Translations under genes and position numbers: made by a program
Notes under the pieces: model-generated
Told to the model about the DNA's origin: nothing
Database searches by the model: none
What the model saw: only the letters and a program-made list of their open reading frames with translations
Shown: positions 37,481-47,171 of the stretch, one piece after another
How positions within the stretch are numbered: the first letter of the stretch is position 1
How the letters are laid out: every line of letters starts with the position of its first letter
Origin: JAVVHH01 sp965199665
GTDB taxonomy: Bacteria; Pseudomonadota; Alphaproteobacteria; Acetobacterales; Acetobacteraceae
DNA length: 64,000 nt
Direction of reading: 5' to 3'
Assembly: GCA_965199665.1 (NCBI GenBank)
Contig: OZ241208.1
Coordinates: forward strand, 1,364,001-1,428,000

Positions 37481-38290
37481 GTGCCGGGAGCGGAGTGGCG
37501 CGCCTATGATGCCGCCGGCACCTCCGTGTTCCGCCCCGAGCACCTGCTGCGCGAGGCCCGGCGGCAACGCGGCCTGCCGGCGCGCGACGTCCCGGCAGTG
37601 GGCGTGCTCGACCCGGATGGCGACCTCGTCGATTATCTCCGCCGCACCGGGCGGGCGCGGCCGAGCCCAGGCTGGGCCTGTTATCACACCACCCTGCACG
37701 AGTTCGACCTGGTCGACGGCACCGTCGCCGGCATCGTCGGTTGCGCGGTGGGCGCGCCCTTTGCGGTCCTGGTGGCGGAGCAGCTGTTCGCCAGCGGTTG
37801 CCGCTTACTGGTCAGCGTGACGTCGGCGGGTCGGATCGCGGAATTGGGCGAGCCGCCCTTCGCCGTCCTGATCGATCGGGCGCTGCGCGACGAGGGGACC
37901 AGCGCGCATTACCTGCCAGCCGGCGCCGGGCCGTTCGTGGCGGCGCCAGACCCGGCGCTGCTCGACCGCATCGAGGCGGTGCTGCGACGCGACCCGGTCC
38001 CGCTCCATCGCGGCGCAACCTGGACCACCGACGCACCATACCGCGAGACGGAGGCGGCGATCGCGGCAGCGCGCGCCGAGGGCGCGCTGGCGGTCGAGAT
38101 GGAGGCCGCAGCGCTGTACGCCTTTGCGACGGCGCGGTCCCGGTCCGTCGTGTGCTTCGCCCATGTCACCAACACCATGGGCCAGCAGGCCGGACCCGAT
38201 TTCGAGAAAGGGGAGGCGGCCGGCGCGCTCGACGCCCTCCGGTTGATCACGGCGGCCACGCACGCCTTTCAGGCCAGGACAAGCGCATGA
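37481..38290 (+). CDS. Nucleoside phosphorylase (PNP/UDP family)
   Basis: 269 residues from a GTG 3 nt after the gatB stop. The phosphorylase fold is shown by GIVGCAVGAPFAVLVAEQLF, LLVSVTSAGRI and the base/ribose-binding VEMEAAALYAFA. It is most like uridine phosphorylase-type enzymes, but the specificity cannot be assigned. The ATGA overlap with the next gene places it in the gatCAB transcript. Confidence 0.82.
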   Translation: MPGAEWRAYDAAGTSVFRPEHLLREARRQRGLPARDVPAVGVLDPDGDLVDYLRRTGRARPSPGWACYHTTLHEFDLVDGTVAGIVGCAVGAPFAVLVAEQLFASGCRLLVSVTSAGRIAELGEPPFAVLIDRALRDEGTSAHYLPAGAGPFVAAPDPALLDRIEAVLRRDPVPLHRGATWTTDAPYRETEAAIAAARAEGALAVEMEAAALYAFATARSRSVVCFAHVTNTMGQQAGPDFEKGEAAGALDALRLITAATHAFQARTSA

Positions 38291-38928
38291 AGACCGATCC
38301 GCTGGGCGATGCCTGGGAGTTCCTCGTCGGCGCGCAGCCGGACCAGGTCGCGCTGGGCGATTGGCAATGGCCGTTCGTGGGCCTGTTCTGGCTGTTGCTG
38401 CTCGGCAGTCTGCTCACCGCGTTGGCGGTCTGGCGGCGCGATGGGTCCGAAACGTCGCCGGGTCCGTTCTGGGCCTGGCTGTTCCGTTCGCTGGTCGGCA
38501 TCATGTGGTTCCAGGGCGCGCTGTGGAAGCTGCCATTCCCGGTGTCCGGCGGATTCCGCTACTGGTCGGAACAGATGGTCGAGCACGCCGCCTGGCCGTG
38601 GTTCGGCGAGTTCGTCGCCGCGGACATGCTGCCCAATCTGGACGTGATCGATCCGGTGGTGTTCACCATCGAACTCGGGCTGGCGATCAGCTTGATGCTC
38701 GGCTTGTTCGTCCGCCCGGTCGCCACGCTGGGCGCGATCTACGTGCTGGGCCTTTGGATCGGGCTTTACCGCCATCCGGCGGAATGGCCCTGGCAATACG
38801 TATTCCTCGCCGCCCTGCACGGCATGTTCGCCATCATGGGCGGCCGCTACAGTCTGGGGCTCGACGCGCTGATCCACCCGCTCTGGCTACGGCTGCGGCG
38901 GGAACGGGCGCAAAGGAGAGTGGCATGA
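38287..38928 (+). CDS. DoxX/DoxD-like membrane protein
   Basis: 213 residues with four to five transmembrane segments (about 26-46, 66-80, 116-140, 143-160 and 168-185). The WFQGALWKLPFP motif and ELGLAISLMLGLFVRPVATLGA resemble the DoxX and TQO small-subunit DoxD families, which act in quinone or thiosulfate redox. A redox role is inference. It overlaps both neighbours by ATGA and lies next to a GST gene. Confidence 0.65.
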   Translation: MKTDPLGDAWEFLVGAQPDQVALGDWQWPFVGLFWLLLLGSLLTALAVWRRDGSETSPGPFWAWLFRSLVGIMWFQGALWKLPFPVSGGFRYWSEQMVEHAAWPWFGEFVAADMLPNLDVIDPVVFTIELGLAISLMLGLFVRPVATLGAIYVLGLWIGLYRHPAEWPWQYVFLAALHGMFAIMGGRYSLGLDALIHPLWLRLRRERAQRRVA

Positions 38929-39545
38929 TCCAGTTGCACACGTGGAACACCCCGAACGGCCGCAAGATCAGCGTGGCATTGGAGGAAATGGGCCTGGCCT
39001 ACAAGGTCAAGTCCGTCGACATCTCCAAGGACCAGCAGTTCGAGCCGGCCTTTCTCGCCATCAGTCCGAACAACCGCATTCCCGCCATCGTCGACCCGGA
39101 GGGACCCGGCGGCGCGCCCATCTCGGTGTTCGAGTCCGGCGCGATCCTGCTCTATCTGGCGGAGAAGTCGGGGCAATTCCTGCCGGCCGAGTTGCGCGAG
39201 CGCGTGCCGGTCTACGAGTGGCTGATGTGGCAGATGGGCGGCTTCGGGCCGATGCTGGGCCAGGTCCACCATTTCCTCACCGTCAACGAGGCGGACCGGA
39301 CCTATGGGCTGCAGCGGTTCAGCAAGGAAACGCGGCGGCTGTACGGCGTGCTGGATCGGCGGCTGGCAACGGTCGAATACGTGGCAGGCGCGATCTCGAT
39401 CGCCGATTTCGCCTGCATCGGCTGGGCCTGGCGGCACGAGCGGCACAAGGTCGATCTCGCCGATTTTCCGCACGTGCGCCGCTGGTACGAGGCGATGATG
39501 GCACGGCCCGGCACCAAGCGCGGCTTCGAGGTTGCGCTCGGTTGA
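38925..39545 (+). CDS. Glutathione S-transferase family protein (YfcG/YghU-like)
   Basis: 206 residues. Thioredoxin-like N-terminal domain with the NTPNGRKISVALEEMGL start typical of the YfcG/Ure2-like group, NNRIPAIVDPEGP and the Glu-Ser GSH motif VFESGAIL; then the all-helical C-terminal domain with ISIADFACIGWAW. Such proteins act as disulfide-bond oxidoreductases with glutathione. The GGAGAG site and the ATGA overlap fix the start. Confidence 0.88.
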   Translation: MIQLHTWNTPNGRKISVALEEMGLAYKVKSVDISKDQQFEPAFLAISPNNRIPAIVDPEGPGGAPISVFESGAILLYLAEKSGQFLPAELRERVPVYEWLMWQMGGFGPMLGQVHHFLTVNEADRTYGLQRFSKETRRLYGVLDRRLATVEYVAGAISIADFACIGWAWRHERHKVDLADFPHVRRWYEAMMARPGTKRGFEVALG

Positions 39546-39594
39546 TCGGACACGTAGAAGGAACAGGCAAACGCTGTGTTGCTGCAATCCCGGC

Positions 39595-39687
39595 GGAGGG
39601 GTGGCCGAGTGGCTGAAGGCAGCGGTTTGCTAAACCGCCATACGGCGTCAAGCCGTATCGTGAGTTCGAATCTCATCCCCTCCGCCA
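39595..39687 (+). tRNA. tRNA-Ser (anticodon GCT)
   Basis: Cloverleaf: acceptor GGAGGGG (39595-39601) pairs with CCCCTCC (39677-39683), discriminator G and encoded CCA (39685-39687). The anticodon stem GCGGT/ACCGC holds the loop TTGCTAA with anticodon GCT at 39629-39631. A long variable arm, TACGGCG-loop-GCCGTA, marks class II tRNA-Ser. TTCGAAT is in the T-loop. A pyrimidine-rich run follows. Confidence 0.97.
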
Positions 39688-39758
39688 GGTTTTCCTTTCC
39701 TCACGGCACGTAACGGGAAGCAGGCAGGGCGCTCGCGCACCCCGCCCGCATGCTGGCC

Positions 39759-40307
39759 TCAGGCGGCCTGCGGCGCTTTCAGCCGATCCGCATACATCTT
39801 GCGCAGCTTGGACACCTTGGGCGGGATCACGGCGCGGCAGTAACCGTTCCACGGGTTGCGGTTGTAGTAGTCCTGGTGCTCGGTCTCCGCCTCGTAGAAC
39901 GTCTCGAGCGGCTTGATCTCCGTGGTGATCTGGCCCGGCCACACGCCTTCGGTGGCGATCTCTGCCATCACGTCGCGCGCCGTCTTCTCCTGCTGCGGAG
40001 AATGGGTCAGCACGATCGAGCGGTATTGCGGGCCGACATCGTTGCCCTGCCGATCCTTGGTGGTCGGATCATGCATGGTGAAGAACACGCGCAGGATGTC
40101 GGCGTAGCTGATCTGCTCCGGGTCGAAGGTCAGCTGAACGACCTCAGCGTGACCGGTCCGCTTGGCGCAGACTTCCTCGTAGGTTGGGTTGGGCACGTGC
40201 CCGCCCGCGTATCCCGAAACGGAGCGCTGCACGCCGCGGAGCGACATGAACAACGGCTCCAGACACCAGAAGCACCCACCACCCAACGTCGCCAATTCCG
40301 TCGCCAT
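39759..40307 (-). CDS. msrA: Peptide-methionine (S)-S-oxide reductase MsrA
   Basis: Repairs oxidised methionine. 182 residues. The catalytic Cys is in LGGGCFWCLEPLF, and GYAGGHVPNPTYEEVC, GHAEVVQLTFDPE and AETEHQDYYNRNP are the family signatures. No methionine-R reductase fusion. The ATG at 40307 has a GGAGGGAC stretch upstream. Confidence 0.96.
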   Translation of the reverse strand: MATELATLGGGCFWCLEPLFMSLRGVQRSVSGYAGGHVPNPTYEEVCAKRTGHAEVVQLTFDPEQISYADILRVFFTMHDPTTKDRQGNDVGPQYRSIVLTHSPQQEKTARDVMAEIATEGVWPGQITTEIKPLETFYEAETEHQDYYNRNPWNGYCRAVIPPKVSKLRKMYADRLKAPQAA

Positions 40308-40356
40308 CTTGTCCCTCCTTGTTCGGGACGGATATGGCGACGGGCGGGCGTAACCT

Positions 40357-41490
40357 CTAGGGGACCAGTGTGGTGAACAGGAAGGTGGCGAACAGAACCA
40401 AGTGAATGATGCCGTGCACCACCGTGGTCCGCGCGGTGCTGAGCGAGAGCGTCGTGACCAGCAGGGTCAGCGCCAGCAGCACCATCTCGCGGGTCGGCAA
40501 GCCCAGCACGAGGTCGAGGTGCAGCATGATGGAGACGGTCGCCACCGCCGGGATCGTGAGCCCGGTGGTCGCCAGGGCCGAGCCGAGGGCCAGGTTGAGG
40601 CTCGTTTGCAGGTCGTCGCGGCGCGCGGCGGTGACGGCGGCGATGGCTTCCGGGGCCAGCACCACGCCGGCGATGATGATGCCCACCAGCGCCTGCGGAG
40701 CGCCCGCCGCGTTCACGGCTTCCTTGATCACCGGCGAGAGCGACTTGGCGAGCAGCACCACCGCGACCAGGCCCACCGCCATCAGACCGAAGCTGGCGAT
40801 CGCCGTTCGCCGGTTCACTGCGTGGCCATGCCCCGCCCCGGCGCCGCCTTCGAGCTTGAAGTAGTCGCGGTGCCGCACGGTCTGCGCGAACACGAAGCTG
40901 GCGTAGATCACCAGCGACACGACGGCGACGAAGACCAGTTGCGTGTTGGAGTAGTAGGGCCCGGTCGCGGTGACCGTGAAGTTCGGCAGCACCAGCACCA
41001 GCACGGCCAGGGTCGACAGCATGGCCAGCGCCGCGCTGACGCCCGTTTGCGTGAAGCGCTGCTCGTGGTGCCGTCCGCCGCCGACCAGCAGGCAAAGCCC
41101 GACGATGCCGTTGGTCACGATCATCATGGTGGCGAACAGCGTGTCGCGGGCGAGCTCGGCCGCGCCATTGCCCTCGCTGATCATGATGGATGCGATCAAC
41201 GACGTCTCGATCACGGTGACGGCCAGCGCGAGCACGAGGGAGCCGAACGGCTCGCCCACCGCGTGCGCCACCGTCTCGGCATGATGCACGGCGGCCAGCA
41301 CGGCGGCGCAGAGCAACACGGCGTCGATCGCCGCGCTGACCGTGTTGTCCGGCGTGCCGAGCGCCAGCGCGGCGACACCCAGCACAGGGGCGATCACCGT
41401 CCAGAGCGGCAGGCCGAGAACGGAGAATTTGGCGGTGGCGGGGATGGGGGAGCCTCGTCGGCAGAGGGGCGTCCATCCTTTAATGCTCAA
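40357..41490 (-). CDS. chaA: Calcium/cation:proton exchanger, ChaA-like (CaCA family)
   Basis: 377 residues from the TTG at 41490, with 10-11 transmembrane segments. The two alpha repeats carry the acidic residues LAVTVIETSLIASI and VVLAPEAIAAVTAARRDD with the following LNLALGSALATTGLTIP. A His-rich loop (GHGHAVNRR) separates the halves. The frame is open to 41568, but that would overlap the response regulator gene by 50 nt, so the TTG 28 nt after its stop is preferred. Probably Ca2+ or Na+/K+ exchange for H+. Confidence 0.85.
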   Translation of the reverse strand: MSIKGWTPLCRRGSPIPATAKFSVLGLPLWTVIAPVLGVAALALGTPDNTVSAAIDAVLLCAAVLAAVHHAETVAHAVGEPFGSLVLALAVTVIETSLIASIMISEGNGAAELARDTLFATMMIVTNGIVGLCLLVGGGRHHEQRFTQTGVSAALAMLSTLAVLVLVLPNFTVTATGPYYSNTQLVFVAVVSLVIYASFVFAQTVRHRDYFKLEGGAGAGHGHAVNRRTAIASFGLMAVGLVAVVLLAKSLSPVIKEAVNAAGAPQALVGIIIAGVVLAPEAIAAVTAARRDDLQTSLNLALGSALATTGLTIPAVATVSIMLHLDLVLGLPTREMVLLALTLLVTTLSLSTARTTVVHGIIHLVLFATFLFTTLVP

Positions 41491-41518
41491 TGAGGCAGGA
41501 GCGCGAAAGCGAAATCTC

Positions 41519-41899
41519 TCAGGCCGGGTCGGCCTGCGGGGCTGGACCGACCAATCGCCCGATCGCACTGGCCAGCGTGTCCCACCGGAACGGCTTGGCG
41601 ATGAACGCCCGCACCCCTGCCGGCGGCGGGCGTCCGCTGATCAGCAACACCGGCACGCGCGGGAACTCCGCCTCGACCCGGCGCGACAGCTCTAGCCCGT
41701 CCATGCCAGGCATGTTGATATCCGACAACACGAGGTCGACGGCGTTGTTGCGCAGCAACTCCAGCGCGTCGGTCCCATCCACGGCCGAGTGAACGGTGTG
41801 ACCGGCATCGCCGAGCATCCAAAATAAGAGCTCGCGGATCGGCTCCTCATCGTCGACGATGAGGATGTTGAGCGGTTGAGAGCTGAGCCCGAACGGCAT
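41519..41899 (-). CDS. Single-domain response regulator (CheY-like)
   Basis: 126 residues. Receiver domain only: acidic pair Asp16-Asp17 in LIVDDEEPIRELL, phosphoacceptor Asp60 in LSDINMPGMDG and the conserved Lys in AFIAKPF near 107. There is no output domain, so it works by protein interaction or as a phosphorelay intermediate. No kinase gene is in the window. It shares an AT-richer 157-bp region with the divergent flippase gene. Confidence 0.9.
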   Translation of the reverse strand: MPFGLSSQPLNILIVDDEEPIRELLFWMLGDAGHTVHSAVDGTDALELLRNNAVDLVLSDINMPGMDGLELSRRVEAEFPRVPVLLISGRPPPAGVRAFIAKPFRWDTLASAIGRLVGPAPQADPA

Positions 41900-41907
41900 G
41901 ATCGCGC

Positions 41908-41993
41908 CTAGGTTGCAACCCTAAGATACACCAATCCTCGTGCGTGCATCATCACGCCTTTGTTGGTTGGCGGCCTTGTTGCAGGATTGCAAC
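41908..41993. promoter_or_regulatory. Two GTTGCAAC-type palindromes in a divergent promoter region
   Basis: GGTTGCAACC is a perfect palindrome near 41912-41921, and GTTGCA-GGAT-TGCAAC (41978-41993) is a perfect inverted repeat 60 bp away. Both share the half-site GTTGCA. They lie between the response regulator (minus) and the flippase (plus) genes, so they could be binding sites for one regulator. Inference only. Confidence 0.3.
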
Positions 41994-42056
41994 GCCGGTG
42001 CGCCCTCGGCGCCGCTCCTTGACTCGTCCGACATCTTTTCGCGGCTACCATGGGGC

Positions 42057-43538
42057 GTGACCGAGCCCGACGACTCCCTTCTTGCCAAAACCGCGCGCGG
42101 GGCCGGCTGGGTCGTCGCCTGGCGCATGATGACGCGCACGTTGGGGCTGCTCAGCACGCTGATACTGGTGCGCTTGCTGGAGCCGGCCGATTTCGGCCTG
42201 ATCGCGCTGGCGTCCAGCTTCTCCGTCTCCATCGAAGCGTTCTCCTGGATCGGGATCGAGGAAGGCGTGATCCGGCACAAGGACCCGACTCCCGCGCTGA
42301 TGGACACGGCGTTCACCCTGTCCATTCTGCGCGGGGCCGCCGTGTTCGCCGTCGTGGCGGCCGTGGCGGCGCCGGCTGCGACCTTCTTCGGCGATCCTCG
42401 GCTGGCACCGGTGCTGATCGCGCTGGGGGCGACGGTGCTGATCGAGAACTTCATCAACGTCGGGACCATCGAGTTCCGGCGCGACTTCGAGTTCCGCCGC
42501 GAGTTCCAGCTGTTCTTGCTCCCGCGCGTGCTCAGCATCGTCGTGGCGATCGGGTCCGCCGCTTTCGCGCACAGCTACTGGGCGCTGATCGCCGGCATCG
42601 TCTCCAACCAAGTGTTCCGCGTCGGCTTCAGTTACGTGCTGCACCCGTATCGGCCGCGGCTGCGCCTATCGGCCTGGCGGCAGATCGCCGGCTACTCGGT
42701 GTGGAACTCGGTCGTGGCGGGGGCCGGCGCGCTGCGGGATCGGGTGGACACGATGATGGTCGGCCGCGGTTTGGGGCCGGGCCCGGTGGGCGCCTACGCG
42801 CTCGGCTTCGAGATCGCGTCATTGCCGGTGACGGAGCTGATCTCGCCGCTGACGCGGGCGGCCTTTGCCGGTTTCGCGGCAGCGTGGCGCGAGGAGGTCG
42901 CGGCGGGCGAAACCTGGTTGCGCCTGGTTTCCACCACGGCGCTGCTCACCTTTCCGGCCGGGGTCGGTATGTCGGCGATCGCGCACCCGCTCATCGGCTT
43001 GGCGTTCGGGCCGGGGTGGGAGGATGCGGTGCCGGTTATGCAGGTGCTCGGCATCCCGCTCTGCCTCACTGTGTTCGGCATGGTGGGGCAGACCTTGTTC
43101 ATCGCGCAGGGCCACATGCGGGCCTCGTTGGCGATCACGGTCGGCGCGACGGTGCTGCGGCTGGCGCTGCTGGCCGTGCTGATCCCGCAACTCGGCCTGT
43201 TCGGCGCGGCATTGGCGGCCGGGGCCGGCATCTTCGTCGAGCAAACGTTGGCGGCCGTGTGGGCGATGCGGCGCCTCGGCCTGTCGCCGGGCCGCGACCT
43301 GCTGCCGCGCGCCTGGCGGTGCGGGGTGGCCACCGCCGCGATGGCGGCGGCGCTGGCGGCAAGCGGGCTCGGCTGGCAGCCGATCGGGCTCGGCGGCATG
43401 GCCGTGGCGATCCCGCTCGGGGCGGCGGCGTATGGGACGGCGCTGCTGGCCCTGTGGCTGCTGTGCGGCCGGCCGGCCGGGCCGGAGACCGACTTGGTGG
43501 GGACGCTCGCCCCGCGCTGGCGCCGGGCCGCCAGCTGA
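42057..43538 (+). CDS. Lipopolysaccharide/oligosaccharide flippase (Wzx-like, MOP superfamily)
   Basis: 493 residues with about 12-14 transmembrane segments. The N-terminal pattern WRMMTRTLGLLSTLILVRLLEPADFGLIAL and later FRVGFSYVLHP are typical of the polysaccharide synthesis protein/O-antigen flippase family. No glycosyltransferases lie nearby, so the exported sugar is unknown. I take the GTG at 42057 as start; the frame stays open to a TTG at 41940, but the added residues are not family-like. Confidence 0.82.
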   Translation: MTEPDDSLLAKTARGAGWVVAWRMMTRTLGLLSTLILVRLLEPADFGLIALASSFSVSIEAFSWIGIEEGVIRHKDPTPALMDTAFTLSILRGAAVFAVVAAVAAPAATFFGDPRLAPVLIALGATVLIENFINVGTIEFRRDFEFRREFQLFLLPRVLSIVVAIGSAAFAHSYWALIAGIVSNQVFRVGFSYVLHPYRPRLRLSAWRQIAGYSVWNSVVAGAGALRDRVDTMMVGRGLGPGPVGAYALGFEIASLPVTELISPLTRAAFAGFAAAWREEVAAGETWLRLVSTTALLTFPAGVGMSAIAHPLIGLAFGPGWEDAVPVMQVLGIPLCLTVFGMVGQTLFIAQGHMRASLAITVGATVLRLALLAVLIPQLGLFGAALAAGAGIFVEQTLAAVWAMRRLGLSPGRDLLPRAWRCGVATAAMAAALAASGLGWQPIGLGGMAVAIPLGAAAYGTALLALWLLCGRPAGPETDLVGTLAPRWRRAAS

Positions 43539-43617
43539 GGCGCGCGTTCACGGGCGAGTGACTTTTGCTGCGCTGCAGCACTGCCCACTTGGGAGCGGCA
43601 ACCATTCGAGGCGCACC

Positions 43618-44739
<1,122 letters not shown>

Positions 44740-44748
44740 TCGCCCCGG

Positions 44749-44873
44749 CGGCCCGGCCGCTTGTGCTGGGCCTCGGCCCGGCCGCTTGTGCCGGGCTCCG
44801 GCCCGGCCGCTTGTGCCGGGCCCCGGCCCGGCCGCTTGTGCCGGGCCCCGGCCCGGCCGCTTGTGCCGGGCCC
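44749..44873. repeat. Five tandem 25-bp repeats, each a hairpin
   Basis: Units start at 44749, 44774, 44799, 44824 and 44849. Each consists of stem GGCCCGGC, loop CGCTTGT and stem GCCGGGCC with one to two extra C. The last three units are identical; the first two differ by single changes that still allow G-U pairing in the RNA of one strand. The array fills the OYE to MFS spacer, so it could act as a terminator block or an mRNA barrier, and the copy number is likely to vary between strains. Confidence 0.9.
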
Positions 44874-44896
44874 CCACCTGTTGATCTGATGGCGGG

Positions 44897-46270
44897 ATGA
44901 ACCCGCTCTCGCTGCTCGTCGCCGGTTGCTTCTTCATGGAGTTCCTCGACGGGACGATCATCGCGCCCGCGCTGCCGCAGATGGCGGTCTCGCTCGGCTC
45001 CACGCCGGTCGACCTCCACGTCGGCATCTCGGCCTACCTGCTCACGGTCGCCGTCATGATCCTGCCGGGCGGCTGGGCGGCGGAGCGCTTCGGCGCCCGG
45101 CCGGTGTTCTGCAGCGCCATCGTGGTCTTCACCCTGGCATCCGGCCTGTGTGCGCTCGCGTGGTCGCCGGCGAGCTTCGTCATCGCGCGGGTGCTGCAGG
45201 GGGTCGGCGGCGCGATGATGGTGCCGGTGGGGCGGCTGGTGGTGCTGCGCGGGACGGAGAAGGCCGGGCTGATGCGGGCGATCGCACTGCTGACCTGGCC
45301 GGGGCTGACCGCGCCGCTGATCGGGCCGCCGCTGGGCGGGTTCATCGCCGAGCATCTGGACTGGCGATACATCTTCCTCGTCAACCTGCCGCTGGGCGCG
45401 ATGGCGTTCGGGCTGGCGCTGTGGCTGACGCCGCGCGGGTCGACCGGGATGCAGCGGCGCTTCGACTGGACCGGGTTCGCGCTGGCTGGGGCGGCCTGCC
45501 TGTGCGCGGAACTGGCGATGGACCTGCTGGGGCGGGAGCGGCCGGCGCTCGGGCTGGCCGGGCTGTTGATCGTGGTCGGTGGAGTCGGCGGTGTCGCGGC
45601 GGCGCGCCACCTGCGGCGTTCCGCGGCGCCACTGATCGACCCGGCGCCGTGGCAGGTGCCGACGTTCCGGACGGTCATGCTGATGGGCACGGCGATGCGG
45701 GGGCTGATCAGCACGCTGCCGTTCCTGCTGCCGCTCTTGTTCCAATTGGGGTTCGGGTTCGACCCGTTCCATGCAGGGGCGCTCGTGCTGGCGCTGTTCC
45801 TGGGCAATATCGGGATCAAACCGGCGACGTCGTTCGTGCTGCGGCGATACGGGTTTCGCAACGTGCTGGTGGGCAACGCGGCGCTTCAGGGAGCGGCGAT
45901 GCTGGGCCTCGCGCTAATCGGGGTGGGAACGCCGCTCCTGGCGATCCTGGCATTGCTGGCGGTGGCGGGAGCGTCGCGGTCGATGCAATTCACCGCGCTG
46001 GCGACGCTGGCGTTTTCCGATGTGCCGCCGGAGCGGATGGCACCGGCCAACACGTGGTTCAGCGTGGCGTTCCAATTGGGAAACGGGATCGGCGTGGGGG
46101 TCGGGGCGCTGTTGCTGCAGGTGGCGGGCGGTGTCATGGGCGGCGGGCCGGACCTGGCGGCGTTCCATGCGGCATTCGCCGGCTTGGGGCTGGCGATGTT
46201 GGGCCTGGCCGCGGTGGCGCTCACCTTGGCGCGGGATGCGGGGGCCGGGGTGTCGGGCTATCGGCGATGA
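44897..46270 (+). CDS. MFS transporter, DHA2 drug:H+ antiporter type
   Basis: 457 residues, with 12 to 14 transmembrane segments. MEFLDGTIIAPALPQMA at the first helix and RVLQGVGGAMMVPVGRLVVLR (motif C region) are typical of the DHA2 family; LDWRYIFLVNLPLG follows. Probable efflux of hydrophobic drugs or metabolites. The last 50 nt overlap the end of convergent mobA. Confidence 0.88.
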   Translation: MNPLSLLVAGCFFMEFLDGTIIAPALPQMAVSLGSTPVDLHVGISAYLLTVAVMILPGGWAAERFGARPVFCSAIVVFTLASGLCALAWSPASFVIARVLQGVGGAMMVPVGRLVVLRGTEKAGLMRAIALLTWPGLTAPLIGPPLGGFIAEHLDWRYIFLVNLPLGAMAFGLALWLTPRGSTGMQRRFDWTGFALAGAACLCAELAMDLLGRERPALGLAGLLIVVGGVGGVAAARHLRRSAAPLIDPAPWQVPTFRTVMLMGTAMRGLISTLPFLLPLLFQLGFGFDPFHAGALVLALFLGNIGIKPATSFVLRRYGFRNVLVGNAALQGAAMLGLALIGVGTPLLAILALLAVAGASRSMQFTALATLAFSDVPPERMAPANTWFSVAFQLGNGIGVGVGALLLQVAGGVMGGGPDLAAFHAAFAGLGLAMLGLAAVALTLARDAGAGVSGYRR

Positions 46271-46850
46271 CGGCCTGGGCGTCGGCGAGGTCGGCGGGTG
46301 TGTTGACGTTGAAGAAGGGGTCGACCGGGGTATCGGGCCAGACGACGGTGGCGGCGCCAGCAGTGGCCAAGCCGACCTTGTGCTGGCCGGCGGCGAGGGC
46401 GGCGCGCAGGGACGCGCGCATGGCCACGGGCCAGAGGGCGACCACGGGATGGGTGCGGCTGGCCGACGCGGCGACGGCCAGCGGGGCCCCGTCGCGGCCC
46501 TCGTGGAGGCGGCCAACGAGGTCGAGCGGGAGGAACGGGGCGTCGGCCGGAACACTGACGACCCAGCCGAAGCCGTGCGCCGCGGCGGATTCGAGGCCGG
46601 CGAGGATGCCGGCGAGGGGGCCGGGGTGGCCTGCGACGGTATCGGGGAGAATGGGCAGGCCGAAGCGGGCGAGACGGGCCGGGTCTCCATTGGCGTTGAG
46701 GACGAGGCGGTCGAGTTGGGGCCGGAGGCGGGCGACGATGTGGGCCAGGATGGGCTGGCCGCCGAGTTCGTGCAGCGTCTTGTCGCCGCCGCCCAGGCGG
46801 CGCGCGAGACCGCCGGCCAGGATGATGCCGAGGGTGGAAGGATGGCTCAT
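46221..46850 (-). CDS. mobA: Molybdenum cofactor guanylyltransferase MobA
   Basis: Attaches GMP to molybdopterin for the MGD cofactor. 209 residues. LAGGLARRLGGGDKTLHELGGQP is the GTP-binding motif, and PADAPFLPLDLV and FFNVNTPADL are the family signatures. The C-terminus is Pro-rich. No molybdoenzyme is in the window. The gene converges on the MFS gene with a 50-nt overlap. Confidence 0.94.
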   Translation of the reverse strand: MSHPSTLGIILAGGLARRLGGGDKTLHELGGQPILAHIVARLRPQLDRLVLNANGDPARLARFGLPILPDTVAGHPGPLAGILAGLESAAAHGFGWVVSVPADAPFLPLDLVGRLHEGRDGAPLAVAASASRTHPVVALWPVAMRASLRAALAAGQHKVGLATAGAATVVWPDTPVDPFFNVNTPADLADAQAVIADSPTPRPPHPAPR

Positions 46851-47171
46851 GCGGACACCCTAGCCGGTTAAGGGTGAGCGTGCGGTCACGGCGCTCTCGT
46901 TCCGGCCCATGGGGCGCCTACGCTGCTGATGCCGCTGGAGGCGACCGGGTTCTTGCTGGCTTGGACGGCTTTGCGTCGCGGCATGCGGAAGGTGGATGGC
47001 TGCGGGATGCCGATGCGCGGGCTTGGCGTAACTTCCCGGATCCGCCTGGGGCGTGTACTCCCCTCGGTCGGCGGCCACATGCCGCATCAAAACGAGCCTT
47101 CCCTACGCCCGTGAAAGGGTTGCCGGTGGGGGCGATTGGGTGTGAGGTCCCGGCAGAATTGGGAGGCCATC
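46851..47171. other. 321-bp spacer between mobA and the aminotransferase gene
   Basis: No convincing gene. Several short frames on both strands overlap each other and have Arg/Pro-rich, shadow-like compositions without ribosome binding sites. The spacer should hold the promoters of divergent mobA and of the aminotransferase operon, but I see no strong hexamer pair. Confidence 0.5.

Noticed and set aside
41491..41568. Longer N-terminus of the cation exchanger
   Set aside because: It would overlap the response regulator gene by 50 nt and is Arg-rich; TTG 41490 follows the stop neatly.
44749..44873. CRISPR array
   Set aside because: The 25-bp units are directly adjacent with no spacers, and no cas gene is present.
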